NCBI GenBank assembly: GCA_023846275.1
Contig: CM043872.1
Location: 24,971,670-25,035,669, forward strand
Origin: Vanilla planifolia
Lineage: Eukaryota; Streptophyta; Magnoliopsida; Asparagales; Orchidaceae
Reading direction: 5' to 3'
Length of the DNA: 64,000 bases
How positions within the stretch are numbered: the stretch's first letter is position 1; each line of letters starts with the position of its first letter. The notes below the pieces were generated by a model. The model saw only the letters and a program-made list of their open reading frames with translations, searched no databases and was not told the DNA's origin. A program made the position numbers and the translations under genes. Positions 12,301 through 23,265 of this stretch are shown here, piece after piece.

Positions 12301-14742
12301 CCTTCCTGTCTTAAGAACAGGTCCTTTAGTGACTATAGAATTCCTTCAAAGAGAGGTTAACACATGTAAAATAGAAAGTTAGAGTGTCCTTTTCCGTTGG
12401 CAAATGGTAGATTTCCTGATCGTTTCAGGAATTTGATGCAGAAGGTTTTGGGTATCATCTCCTAATTCCTTGGTAACATCCATTGCTGATTCTCTGAACA
12501 CCATCAGTCCATTTGTGGGCTCAAAATAAACCCCAGACTGAGAAGTTTATCCATTCGGGTTGAGTTTTGAAGTTTAATTCATATTTGGTTTAATGTTTCG
12601 GTTGATGGCAACTGTGAAGTGGTCTCTAGTAGGCATCACCAAGTATAGGATTATGTGAAGTATCAAAAAGAAGTTTCTGAAAAATTATTCTAAAAAATTG
12701 TTTTTCAAATAACTTATTGTATTTGAAAATATAAAAAATTATAAAATTATATGATTAACTATTGATGTTTTTGTGACTAGAAAAGGAAAAAATCTCTTTT
12801 AAAAAAATAACTAAACAAAACCAAACTTAGTTTGCATTGAAGAAGTATGATATCAAAACTTTTTAAAAAATTACTTCATTTTTTAGGAACAAGAGTGTGA
12901 GAAAGAATATTTGTTCTATGTAAGAGTCCTCACTCCATAGGAGTGTGTTTTGTAATTGGATAGTGTTAACCTAAAAGACTATGAATTGATTAAAATGCAA
13001 AGTTTAATTCTTAAGCCATTACGAATCTTATGATAAAATAGTAAAAAATGAAAAGAAAAACATATAGCTAGGAAATTCATATTTTATGTAATTTGTAAGT
13101 TATTTCACAACATTTTAGTCATTGAAGAGTAGGTCTCTCAAGTTCGCTTAAATTGCAAGCCGGTCTTCAATGAAATCATTGAGTTTTTTCCATATGAAAT
13201 GCTAAAATTGCCCCTTTGCTTGTATGCTTGTAGCCTTGTTCTTGAAAGACTTTTCATGGATCTCCGTTAAACCACAAAGCATTCATCCCCTCGTGAGAAG
13301 CAGCCATTTGTTGGTTATCAACATTCTTTGAAACGTTCAAGCACCTCCTTTGACTACTACAATTGTCATTCTTGAAACAAAGATAAGATTTTTTTTTTTT
13401 TGTGAAGTGATGGACAGTGTTATCGCTAGAAGCCACTGCTCTTCTCAATGGCTAGATCTTATTAATGCTTGCATGAAAGAGAGAACGGTGAGAGTAGATT
13501 AGGTAAATTGCTTTATTAAGTATCAAAATGAATGAAGTTTTATCAAGTGCTCCATAAGTATAGTCATAATTAATAATATATCAAACATTAACTTTAATAA
13601 TATCAATTAAATTTATGATTTAATTATAATTCTATTAAACTTGAGAAACTTAGTTGTCTGTAGTGAAATACTATCAATTATCTTACAAATTGTATAAAAC
13701 TCAAAAATTCTAGTTACAATTTATCTTAAAAATAAAAAATAATAAAATAAAATAAAATAGACAACTTGGAGTTGTCCTTTAAGGTGACAATATGTATAAT
13801 TGATGAGATGCGAAGGTGGCTAGTTAAGGAGTTTAATTGCACTCCTGAAATAAGAACTAAGATGGGTTTAATTAGTATACTTATGACGATTATTGGTTAA
13901 ACATGAAAGGTGGAGGAGATTCAATTGGAAGAGATAATATTTGATAATGAAGTTGGTGTTCTTATTCCCATTACAAGCATACTTTTTTCCCTTTCAATGC
14001 ATAAGTACATTAGGCCACTCTTACCTTCCATAATAAAAACAAATGTTGGGTTGGTAAGAATATTCTAACTTGTTTATTTTATCAAAATTCAAAATTTTTC
14101 TTGAATGTAACTGTATTAAGAGTATGCTTTTTGTGTGTGGTATTTCGCACTTATGACATTTAATGGCTTTTGTTGAGATGAATAAGCGTGGTTACATAGT
14201 GCTTATGGATTGACGCATAAAATGAAAAAATAATAATATCTCTAAGGAGGATTAATAATAGAAGAGATAGTCGAACAAGATCTCTAGTGTCCTTGACATA
14301 CAATAAGATACTTAATTTGATAAAGTATTTCAAAATTAAGAAAAAAATAATGTACAATGTGTAGATGAGTCTCTCTAACTTAGAGCAAGACTATTAGCAC
14401 ATCACAAGTCAAAAATAATGCTAAATCCTTAATGTTACATCAATTCGTCATCTATCATTTACATTTTTCTACATAACAACTCCTTTAATGGGTAATGTAA
14501 TTCTTAATAAAATCAAACTTAAGTTGAATAAAGTAAAGTTATTTCTGTAATGGCCTTTCTAGCTAAGGCTTTCTTTTGCCAATCTCTTAACAAGAAGTCT
14601 CACTATATTTTCCTCATTGAGACGTTTGCCTATCTACTAAAGGTCCCACTCTTCTTACTCTTCTAATTCTCATAAAGCATCCTTAATAATGATCACTTCT
14701 TTCTCAATAGCATATAATAGAATTCTCTTTTACTATAAATTG
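9391..14742. other. AT-rich gene-free stretch, probably transposon debris
   Basis: This is AT-rich DNA without a recognisable coding region. The part at about 9,960-11,450 has moderately higher complexity and could be a decayed LTR or leader of the adjacent minus-strand gypsy remnant, but no boundary or repeated partner was found. The part at about 11,850-12,640 is less AT-rich and looks low-copy, with no recognisable protein. Nothing else can be supported. Confidence 0.4.
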
Positions 14743-15939
14743 TGTGAAGCAAAATGTATAATAGAGGAGGGGTGAATTGTGCATTTAATATTTAATACAT
14801 TTTTTTATTTTAAAAAATTAGAAAAAAATTAGCACTTAAAATTTGTTTTTTAAGAAATTATCATTGAAGTGAGTTTGCTCAACAATAAACAAAAAGTACA
14901 AAGATTTTTAGGTGGTGTAGCCAAAACCTATGCTTACATCTACCCTCGATCATCGATCAAGCTTTCACTAATCATGCTCTTTTGTTAAAGCCAAAAGGGG
15001 TAAACCAAATAAAACTCAGTGCTCTAATAAGACACCAAATTCCACACTAAAAAATTTGTTATATGGAAAAAATGAAAGCTTTACAATTTCTGCATACAAA
15101 AAAACTTACACATTTAAATGTTTAAAACATGAATGACAAAACTAATAAATGTACATATAACCAGGATAATGCAAAAAAGATTGTAGACAGAAGTAGAAGA
15201 ATATGAAGATTAAAAGAACTCGTAGCTCCCAAAATTATGTAAAAATTTTGTTGCTCATAGCTTTTGAACTTCACTTGGGTACTTGTGAATTTTTTTAAGT
15301 TGATTCAATAATTATAAATATTGGTAAATAAAATCTATTTATAAAAAAAAAACTTCTAAAATAACTCCCTTAATGGGTAGAAGCATCTTTTCTACAAACT
15401 AGCCTTCATTGGTGACACAAGACGAAGATGAAGTATAGCTTTTGTTTAATTCTAGGCAAATGGAGTAGGAATCAATCAATTAGAATCATAGATAAAGGGT
15501 CCATATCTAATTACAATGAGATAAGATTTGGAATATTATATTTAAAAGCATAATAGATAGTGATGATGATTGAGTTACTATTCACAAAGATAGAGAAATA
15601 CTAAGCCATTCTATCAATCAATCTAGATGAATAGCTAGATGACAAAAAAATATTAACTCAAGTTTGGAGTGTAACTTTTTTCAATCTCACATTATGAAAT
15701 AGTACATGTAATTTGTACTTATATTACTTTCATTATGCTTAATAGACAACTTAATAAGATTGGCTATCTCCTGATACCCTTGAGAAGTCATGACCCAACT
15801 CACTAACACACACACACACACGGGTCTGACCTGACCCGATCCATTACTTAACAAATTCACGAGTCCATCTTGACTTGTTGCACCCAAGTTTCTTCAACAG
15901 TTATGCCTGACCAAATTGACCCAAACTTGAAGTGTTTCG
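14743..15939 (-). mobile_element. LTR-B, 3' portion (older copy, interrupted)
   Basis: This is the inverted counterpart of LTR-A. On the plus strand it opens TGTGAAGC, then a purine-rich GAGGAGGGGTGAATTGTG motif, and it follows LTR-A (reverse complement) to about position 15,939. There the similarity stops abruptly and is picked up again at 17,770-17,916. The two pieces sum to ~1,344 bases, close to LTR-A (~1,326). Its sense strand is minus, the same as the copia polyprotein at 18.5-22.7 kb, so it may be that element's 3' LTR. Compared with the nested copy it has lost many C/G bases, as expected for old methylated DNA. It contains an (AC)8 run at 15,806-15,821. Confidence 0.6.
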
Positions 15940-15960
15940 TGCTAAGGAAATCCCACAAGA

Positions 15961-15984
15961 GGGGGGGGGGGGGGGGGGAGGGGG
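15961..15984 (+). repeat. G homopolymer tract in LTR-C
   Basis: Eighteen G residues are followed by AG and further G. It lies at the conserved purine-rich motif near the LTR end. In LTR-A and LTR-B the same place has only short G (or C) runs, so the tract has expanded or its length is uncertain in the assembly. Confidence 0.9.
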
Positions 15985-16656
15985 TTGAATTGTGGATTTA
16001 AAAATTTTTATAACTTTCGAAATTAAAACTTAAAAGTTTTAAGCACGAATAAAGAAATTTGAACACAAAAGTTTTTAGGTGGTTCGACTCAAAACCGAGT
16101 CTACGTCCGGCCCCAACCGGTGTTGGGAAAAATCCACTAAATGCACCAATTACAAGTGAGGTTTTTCGTACGGTTCACCTCAAACATACTTGGGATTTTT
16201 ACTACGACTAATCCCAAACCTACTTGAGTTTTTCTCCGGGCTCAACTCAAACCCGAGGCTTTAGCACTACTACCAGGATGTCCTTACCCCAAAACGAAAA
16301 ATACAACGATTGGAAAAAAGAACTTAGGAGAAATAGGAGAAAAAGGGAGGCACACACAATTGAAAAATTAAAAGGATAGAAATGAGAAAAATTGAATCAT
16401 GAACCTCTAATTTCAAGTGCCTTGTTGCAGTTTTCCTTTTGAGCTTGAAGGCACCATTTTTGCTTGTGATTGCTCAAATTTGAGATCTGAAATCTTTGAA
16501 AGAATTTAGCAAAGGTAAACTAAATAAATCTTAATTCTTCCCTATTTATAGAGCTTAAAATTGAGCTAAAAAAAAACCTTCAACGGCTCCTAAAAAACAA
16601 CTAGCCGTTTGGGCAACGGACGGAAAGCAGCCACCGTCCGATCCGGGCCCAAAATT

Positions 16657-16798
16657 GAACGACGCTGATCAAATTTACGAAACAGCCGTTCGATTTTGAT
16701 CTGGAGCGTTGGATCCACGCACTAAACGAACGGCGCCGATTAAACTCGCGAAACAGCCGTTCGATTTCAATCTCGCTCGTTGGATCTGGGCGGGCTTG
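16657..16798 (+). repeat. 71-base tandem duplication inside LTR-C
   Basis: Two adjacent copies (16,657-16,727 and 16,728-16,798) each contain a gaac-g-cg-cg/ctgat start, then gaaacagccgttcgattt and cgttggatc. The spacing is 71 bases, with about a dozen differences between copies. Confidence 0.85.
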
Positions 16799-16977
16799 AT
16801 CTGCGCCTTTAGATCCTGCCGAAGTTATAAGGTGGGATTTTTAGTCCCACACTGTAGAACTAAAGTCGGCGCACCGCTTTATAAGAAATTTGCGCTGTTT
16901 AATTCTCGAGCCTCTGTGGGGCTGGCTCCCCCTTCCTTGACCGGGATTTCATCACCTGGTCGGGTTTACTTGACCAT

Positions 16978-17152
16978 GCACTGTTCATTGACCGTTGACC
17001 GTCGTTGTAGTTTGACCTAGCCGAGCTCCTCTCTGCGGGCTTTGGGCGGGCTTGGCTTAGCCAAGCACTGTTCATTTGACCGTTGACCACCACTGTAGTT
17101 TGACCTCGCCGTGCTCCTCTCGGCGGGCTTTGGGAGGTCTTGGCTCGCCCTT
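16978..17152 (+). repeat. 87-base tandem duplication inside LTR-C
   Basis: Two adjacent copies (16,978-17,064 and 17,065-17,152) each carry gcactgttcat, ttgaccgttgacc, tgtagtttgacct and a GCGGGCTTTGGG stretch. Differences are mostly single substitutions, so the duplication is fairly recent. It is in the most GC-rich part of the LTR. Confidence 0.85.
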
Positions 17153-17769
17153 TTTGGGTCAACCAATTTTTAATTTCTAAAAGACCTGAACGGGCTAATT
17201 GAGTGACGGGTCGACCCGCCCAGTGCTACAGTGAATTTTCCCGAGGCTTCAGCTATTTTAAGGTTAATTGGAAGAATTTTTGTGCTAAAATTTTAAATAT
17301 AAGTGTATCAAAATAATTTTATATTATCATAGTATTATAAGTTTTCTAAATGACTATGAAAAGAAATTTATGAAAAATAATTTCTAAATAATTTTAAAAA
17401 AAATCAAATACCAATGTCTATACTTTTTGTCAATAAAACTTGGCCCAAAAATCAAAATTTAATAATTATTAATTTTATAACATTTTTAAATATTAATACT
17501 ACTAGTGTGCCTCATAATCTCAAAAATTGAACATCTCAATTTCAAGAAAATTAATAAAAACTCAAATATGAAAATTCTAGTATATGTCTCAAATTTCCTT
17601 GAAGTATGTCATGGCTTCAAAGTTCTTAGAGACCACTATTTTAGACATGTGAAATACATGACTTGATTTAATTAAATATTAACAATTTTACTTAAAATCA
17701 AGCCTAAATAAAATATAAACATTATGCTTGACTCATCAAACATAAGAGTGTAACAAAACTACTGCAGGA

Positions 17770-17916
17770 ATCATGCCTTAGACCGATGCTTGGGCTTGAC
17801 CTGATTCTGTTTTAGTTAGGCTCTTGGCCTGTGGCTCCTCAAGGTTAGTGCTCGCACTATGGGTCGCTTGACTCGAGCCTTTTAGGCTCTGCAATAGGGT
17901 TAACTGCTTAGGAAAA
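17770..17916 (-). mobile_element. LTR-B, 5' portion
   Basis: This short GC-richer fragment matches the first ~150 bases of LTR-A in reverse complement: a cluster around GGGCTTGACC, then GACTCGAGCC and a TGCTTAGG end. It completes LTR-B once the nested insertion is removed. On its minus sense it lies about 570 bases downstream of the end of the copia RNase H, where a 3' LTR is expected. Confidence 0.55.
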
Positions 17917-18489
17917 AATATTTTTTTATTAATATTTTATTATATATGTGTTATTATTTAAAAAATTATTTAAAATTTTATAAGATTTTTAAAACTCAAA
18001 TGACTTAATTTAAAAACTAAATATAACTTAATATAAACTTAATCATACATAAAAGATTATAATCTTATGTACCATAATTATAAAGAAAATAAATATTTAA
18101 CATATTAACTATAGAGATTTAGATATATAGTTCTTTGTAGATTAGCCTCTTCACAAATACCATTATTCTTGGCTCCAAAAAAAAGTTTAGTCATCAATCT
18201 TTATTCACTGCATACATTACAATCCTTGCTTTAGCAGACCAAAAATGTTACAGTACTTCTTGAGGTTTAAATAAAAAAAAATATCTAGCTCAAAAATGCT
18301 AGCTTGATTTTATAATCATCACATTAAAGAGAATAATAATCTTTTCCTTGAGGATTACAAAACCAATGCTAAAATTAAATATATATAAAAAAATATAATA
18401 TTAATAAACAAATATAATATTCAATATTTTAGTGCAACTTATTTGATAGTATATATTCCTCCTGAATTCTAATTACATTCATCTTGAAC

Positions 18490-19097
18490 TTTAGCACTAA
18501 ATTTTTCTCGTTTTTTAATAATTCAAAGGGATTAATTATACTTAAGCTTAATCTAAGTCTATTAAAGACTTTTATAGCTAATGATTTAGTAAAAAACATC
18601 AATTAGTTGGATAGAAAATGTAACAAATGATAACTAAATTACTTTCTTTTACACATGATCTTTAATAAAGTAATATCTTAATTCTATATGTTTGTTCTTG
18701 GGTGCTGAACAAAATCTTTAGATAAACAAATTACAATTAAATTATCACATAAGATTAAAATTTGTATAAATTCTAAGTCATAATTCAAAAGTTGTTATTT
18801 AATCCATAGAACTTGAGCAACACAACTACCTATAACAATGTACACAATCTCTGATTTTGATAGTATCACATAATTTTATTTTTTATTAGTCTAAAAAATT
18901 AGTAAACCATCAATTAATTAACACATATTAAAGATATTCTTTTTATCACTCATGCTACTAACAAAATTAATATTTATGTAAGCTATTAAATCAAATATAG
19001 ACTCACATCTAGGGTGTCATAAGCTTAGAGTCTTAGTACCAATAAGATATTTAAAAATATACTTGACTACTTATAGGTGTGATTCTTTAGGACTAGC
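18490..19097 (-). pseudogene. Copia RNase H and polyprotein C-terminus (broken)
   Basis: The minus strand gives recognisable pieces of copia RNase H: a segment equivalent to the LSTAEAEY region read as LSKSEIVYIVIGSCVAQVLWIK, then a CDN equivalent (ILCDNLIVICLSKDFVQHPRT), then TKSLAIKVFNRLRLSL near the end of the polyprotein. Several in-frame stops interrupt it. The last recognisable coding match is at about 18,490-18,550. Confidence 0.8.
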
Positions 19098-19656
19098 CTA
19101 AAATCTCGTACTCAAATTTACACTAAATAAAATATCAGGTCTACTCATATTAAGATACAATAATATTCTAATCATTTTTCTAAATAATTTTGTGTTAACA
19201 CGCTTTCCAACTTCATATTTATCTATGATAGTGTTTATACTAATAAGAATTTTCCAATGTTTCGTGTTCTTATAACCAAGTTTCTTTAGTAACTCCAATA
19301 AATATTTGATTTAAGAAATAAAATTCTTTCATTTATTTGTTTGACTTGAAGTCCTAAGAAGAATGTTAACTCTCTCATCATACTCATTTCAAATTTATTT
19401 TTTTTATAAAATTAGCAATCTTCATGCACATTTTTTATTAAAGGCTCCAAAGATTATGTTATTTATATAAACTTGACATATTAATTGACCTTTATTTATC
19501 TTGTCTCTATAAAAATCATTTGATTTAAGAAAATACACAATCTTTTATACCAAGTTATGGGGCTTGTTTTAAACAATAAAATTTCTTCTTAAGTTTATAT
19601 GTATGGTATATCTTATCATGTATCTCAAATCTTAAGAATTTTTCTACATACACTTC

Positions 19657-19755
<99 letters not shown>

Positions 19756-19863
19756 TATATTTTTAAAATCTATTTGGTATAATCTAAATCCTTTATGATA
19801 TGTATAAGTAAGTAAAATCCTAATTACTTCATATCTAACTAGAAGGGCAAATATCTCATCCAT
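19098..19863 (-). pseudogene. Copia reverse transcriptase (broken, with TA tract)
   Basis: The N-terminal part reads [18 protein letters not shown] then LYQIDFKN, equivalent to the VARLEAIRIL...LYQMDVKSAF region of copia RT. It is followed by a long TA tract, then [12 protein letters not shown] and [10 protein letters not shown]. The catalytic YVDD equivalent at 19,458-19,469 reads YINN, so both aspartates are lost. The C-terminal part at 19,098-19,298 reads ELLKKLGYKN and then LLYLNMSRPDILFSV, the usual RT tail. Frameshifts and stops separate the blocks. It cannot make an active enzyme. Confidence 0.88.
19661..19749 (+). repeat. (TA)n microsatellite inside copia RT
   Basis: About 89 bases of uninterrupted TA. 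It sits between the LYQIDFKN and EEVYVEKF blocks of RT, replacing the few residues normally found there, so it expanded within the coding remnant. Length may be polymorphic or mis-assembled. Confidence 0.95.
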
Positions 19864-20661
19864 ATTTACTTTTCAACTTGATAATAACCTTTGGTTACTA
19901 ATTTAGTTTTATTTTTAATAAATTTATTATTTTCATCTAGTTTATCTTTTAACACACATCTTGTACCAATAATTATTTTATTATTTGGCTTAGGTACAAG
20001 ATCCCAAACTTAATTTCTTTCAAATTGTATTAGTTCTTACAAATTATACTAATTAGATATAAATGATGTATGTTTAAAAGATCTTTTAGTCCTAACATTC
20101 TCTTTTACATCTCTTATGATCAACTTATTAAGATGATTTTTAGAATGTCTTAATTACTTCTTAATCTTATTTTCTTCTTTTTTTGATTCATTATTTTCAA
20201 TTATATCTTTTAATTTTTCTTTTTTAGGACATAAATCTTTTAATTCATCAACATGATCATCTTAATGATGATTATTATATACTTTAATAAAAGGTCTATT
20301 AAACTTAATATAGATTATTTCTTTCACAACTAATGTTCTCTTATTATATATCCTAAATGTTCTACTAATAAGTATCTTAAAAAAATCTCTTCATTAGACT
20401 TTGCACCAAATTTATTTAATTTTTTTTCATTATTTAAAATGAAACATTTGCATCCAAACATATGAAAATAAGATGATTTAGACTTCTTGTTATAAAGTAA
20501 AAAAGAGAAATATTTAACGAAGATCTGTATGTTATTCTATTAAACACATATCAAGTGCTATTGACTAGCTTAATTTAAAAATACTTGAGGATATTATACT
20601 CATTAAGCATACATCGTGTGACATTTAATAAGATTTTATTCTTTCTCTCAACTATATTATT

Positions 20662-21060
20662 TTATTGAAGAGTCCTAAGTGAATAAAATAAATGCATCAC
20701 TCTATTTTTATCATAAAAAACATCAAATAAATTATTCTTAAATTCCTTTTCATTATCACTCTTAATAAAGACTAACTTAATTTCATGCCCTTTTTCAATC
20801 ATAATAATCGATCTTATAAATTTATCGAATATTTTACTATTATTTCTAACAAAAAGAATCCATATAAACATAATGTAGTCATCTACAACTACTAAATCAT
20901 GTTTACTTCTATTAAGAAGTTTTGAATGAATAAAACTAAATAGATCTAAATGAATAAGTTTTAATAGTTTTCTAATTGTAATATCTTTAAGTGATTTAAA
21001 ACTTTTTTGGTTTATTTTCCTAATTGATATTAACCACATAGTTTATCACTTATCCAACTA
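20662..21060 (-). pseudogene. Copia integrase core (broken)
   Basis: An open stretch of 125 codons on the minus strand reads as copia integrase: LKLIHLDLFSF (HxDL region carrying the first catalytic Asp), VVVDDYIMFIWILF, then FIKSDNEKEFKNNLFD. The canonical IRSDHGGEF is degraded but still has its Asp and a Glu. The end FYSLRTLQ corresponds to FSAPRTPQ. It is one of the longest open pieces of the element, but neighbouring frames are broken. Confidence 0.88.
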
Positions 21061-21399
21061 AGGTTTGCAAAACTTTTAATTAGGTTAAACTTTAAAAACT
21101 TTTTTTAAAAAATCGTTTTTAAATAACAAAATCTTCTGTCATAAAATAAAATTATTATCATATATCATAAAATATTTTAAACAACTACACTTAAATATGT
21201 ACAAAAATAAAACATATGTATTATCTTTTTTTATTATTTTTAAAGATAAATAGAGCATTATCTTTGCTAATAATATATTTATTTTTATTAAATAAAATAT
21301 TAAAACTCAAATCACATAATTGATTTTACTAAGAAGATTGTATCTTCAATCTTACATAAAGTGGATATTTCTCATAAAAATGTGTGAGATGTTCACTGT

Positions 21400-21560
21400 T
21401 CTAACTCCAATTACTTTTTTCTTGGAGTAATCATCAAAAGTAATTTCACCATCATCATATGAATTTAAATAGATGAATAAATATTCATCTTCAGTCATTT
21501 ATCTTGAGCATCTATTATCTAAGTACCACATACCACTCTTAATCCTTGAAAGAAGGTATG
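21400..21560 (-). pseudogene. Copia protease-like motif (broken)
   Basis: The minus strand near 21,500-21,530 reads WYLDNRCSR followed by a stop and MTED, equivalent to the SIRE-type WYLDSGCSRHMTGD. The aspartic-protease DSG is DNR here. It is followed by GEITFDDYSKKKVIGV, matching the usual downstream block. Confidence 0.8.
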
Positions 21561-21834
21561 CTTACAAAACAAATCAAATATTAATTTTTGAGACCCAAAC
21601 CTTTTTGGGTTCACTTATCTTAACTTGATTATTAATTAAAACATTCTTTCTAATCGATACAAATCTAGAACATTTAATATTAATAATATTTTTAAATTTA
21701 TAATAAGTGAAAATATGCCCAACTCTTATGCAATAATTACAAATTATATTTGAAGCAAAAGAATATGTAATATTTTTAGCATAGCCAAAAGAAGTGCTAT
21801 AATAAACATGTAAATTTTTTAAATTATTTAACTA

Positions 21835-22640
21835 TCTAACTAAGCATATATTTTTGATAATAATGAAAGCTTTTTCATCTCTCTCAATCTTAATCTCATA
21901 CAAATAATTAGTATTCAACTTATTCAAATGTTCACACAAGTCTAAATAATTTTTATGCTCTTCTTTCAATTTAAGATATTTAGAAGGTAATTTTTTGTAC
22001 TTCATGCAAATATTAATATATTGTTCTTCAAAATCAACTATAGAATAACATGATGAAGAGAAGAGAGAAGAACATATTTTATCTTTTGATGTTGTGACCA
22101 GAACACTGTCCTTTGTCATAAGACAAATCAAGCTCTCCCTCTTCTCTTCATCGTTAGATGAAAAACTATCTAAACCATCTCTAGATATCTTCATAGCTTT
22201 CTTTTTTCTCTTTTATTTTTAAAACATCACAATTCTCTTCTTGTAATTAGGGTAATTTAGTCTTGCATGTTTAGGTAGTTTATATTCATAACAAATTATT
22301 TATTCATTAGAAATCATCTCTCTTTTATTTCTTATTATTTCAAAATCATTTTCCAATATTTTCTTTATTATATAATCTAAATAAACCTTTTAAAATAAGA
22401 CTTATCTGACTTAAGATTAAAAAATCTGACTCATCAGAAGAATTGTCTACAAAAGCTATCGTTTCTTTTTTCTTTTTTTTTTCTTTTTTCTTTTTTAGCC
22501 ACAAGTTTTTTATCTCTTCTTCTTACAAGCTTAATTTTATTTGTTAAAAAGTCAACCAATAATTCATCTAATGATAAATCAAAAATACTAAAATACTCAT
22601 TGATATTTAATTAAAAATAATACTAAGTTTAATAAGATAT
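21835..22640 (-). pseudogene. Copia gag with zinc knuckle (broken)
   Basis: The minus strand starts with a segment like SLDELLVDFLTNKIKL followed by lysine-rich sequence. At about 22,247-22,296 it gives a zinc-knuckle relic, CYEYKLPKHARLNYP, in which two of the three cysteines are tyrosine. Then comes a 120-codon open stretch (21,832-22,194) with a serine/acid-rich start and a coiled-coil-like KYKKLPSKYLKLKEEHKN block. This is the layout of SIRE-type gag. Confidence 0.78.
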
Positions 22641-22743
22641 TAGTAATCATTTAATTTGGTTTTATAATTATCATATCAAAGGATATAATATCTTCATCTT
22701 TAATACCAATAGATTATTAATTTTGATTTTGTTATGAGCATTT

Positions 22744-23265
22744 GTAACACTTAGGACTAAAGAGGAAGGAAATAAATTATTGAGTGATATCCTAAGGAGA
22801 AAAATCATTGAATAATGAGCAAATCCTAACAGAATTTTAGATTGAGGGAATGAATAGTCTCGCATTAACTATAGAGAAAAATCACAAAATTTATATTTGA
22901 TATAATGGTCTTAAGATATTTATATATATTTGAGAGGTAAAATTTACTTAGTTTAAAATTGGATAACATAAGGGAGATGATACCTAAATATAATAAGATC
23001 AGGTCATCACACATACAGTATTAGAGTTATATCTCTTCTAATCTGATGAGGTTTAAGCACACTAACCTAAAGCTAATAAGCTTACAAAAATTATGAAAAT
23101 GATAAGAAGTAACCTTTAAGTGATATCTCTAGAGAATAATTCATTGAACAAGAAGTGACTCATATAAAGAAAGATTATAAATTTTTTTAGAATCATACTT
23201 ACTTAGATTAAAATAAAATGATAAATATGATAATATCTTAATATAGTGAGATTAGGTCATCACAA
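22744..23265 (+). repeat. Dispersed repeat family R, paired units at locus 1
   Basis: The first unit opens TGTAACACTTAGGACTAAAG and continues to about 23,030. A shorter second unit (about 23,060-23,265) carries the same AGTGATATCTCTAGAGA-like block followed by a TTCATTGAACAAGAAGTGAC-like stretch. The family is also at 34.8-35.5, 43.6-44.4 and 54.4 kb. Here it abuts and truncates the copia gag. It may be part of an LTR of an unrecognised element. Confidence 0.6.

Larger units (their letters stand above)
15940..17769 (-). mobile_element. LTR-C, younger nested LTR-like insertion
   Basis: A ~1.83-kb insertion separates the two parts of LTR-B. It starts TGCTAAGG on the plus strand and ends about ACTACTGCA, consistent with TG...CA ends. 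Its first ~900 bases are a diverged relative of LTR-A and LTR-B: the G-run with TTGAATTGTGG, the 'tttttaggtggttcgac' stretch, and TTTTTAGTCCCACACTG near 16,835. It is much richer in C/G and CpG than LTR-B, so it is probably younger. The distal ~500 bases (17,240-17,769) are AT-rich. No clear target-site duplication is visible, so the outer boundary is inferred mainly from where LTR-B similarity resumes. Confidence 0.55.
18490..22700 (-). mobile_element. Degenerate Ty1/copia element body, SIRE-like
   Basis: Reading the minus strand from high to low coordinates gives the standard copia order: gag with zinc knuckle, protease-like motif, gag-pre-integrase, integrase, RT and RNase H. The wording of the motifs resembles SIRE-type elements. 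Every domain carries stops, frameshifts or lost catalytic residues, so it is dead. Its 5' part is cut off near 22,744 by an unrelated repeat, so no 5' LTR or primer-binding site was found. LTR-B at 14.7-17.9 kb, same sense, is the best candidate 3' LTR. Confidence 0.88.

Noticed and set aside
16709-17162. Open frames of ~90-100 codons on both strands
   Set aside because: They lie in the GC-rich, tandemly duplicated part of LTR-C and read differently in each repeat copy.
7331-17916. Large inverted repeat as a possible DNA transposon or hairpin
   Set aside because: The arms have LTR landmarks (TG ends, C-rich 3' motif, TCCCACA block) and belong to separate insertions, with unrelated sequence between.
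19555-19863. A 102-codon protein with an Ile-Tyr repeat
   Set aside because: The repeat is a translated TA microsatellite within dead copia RT, not a repeat protein.
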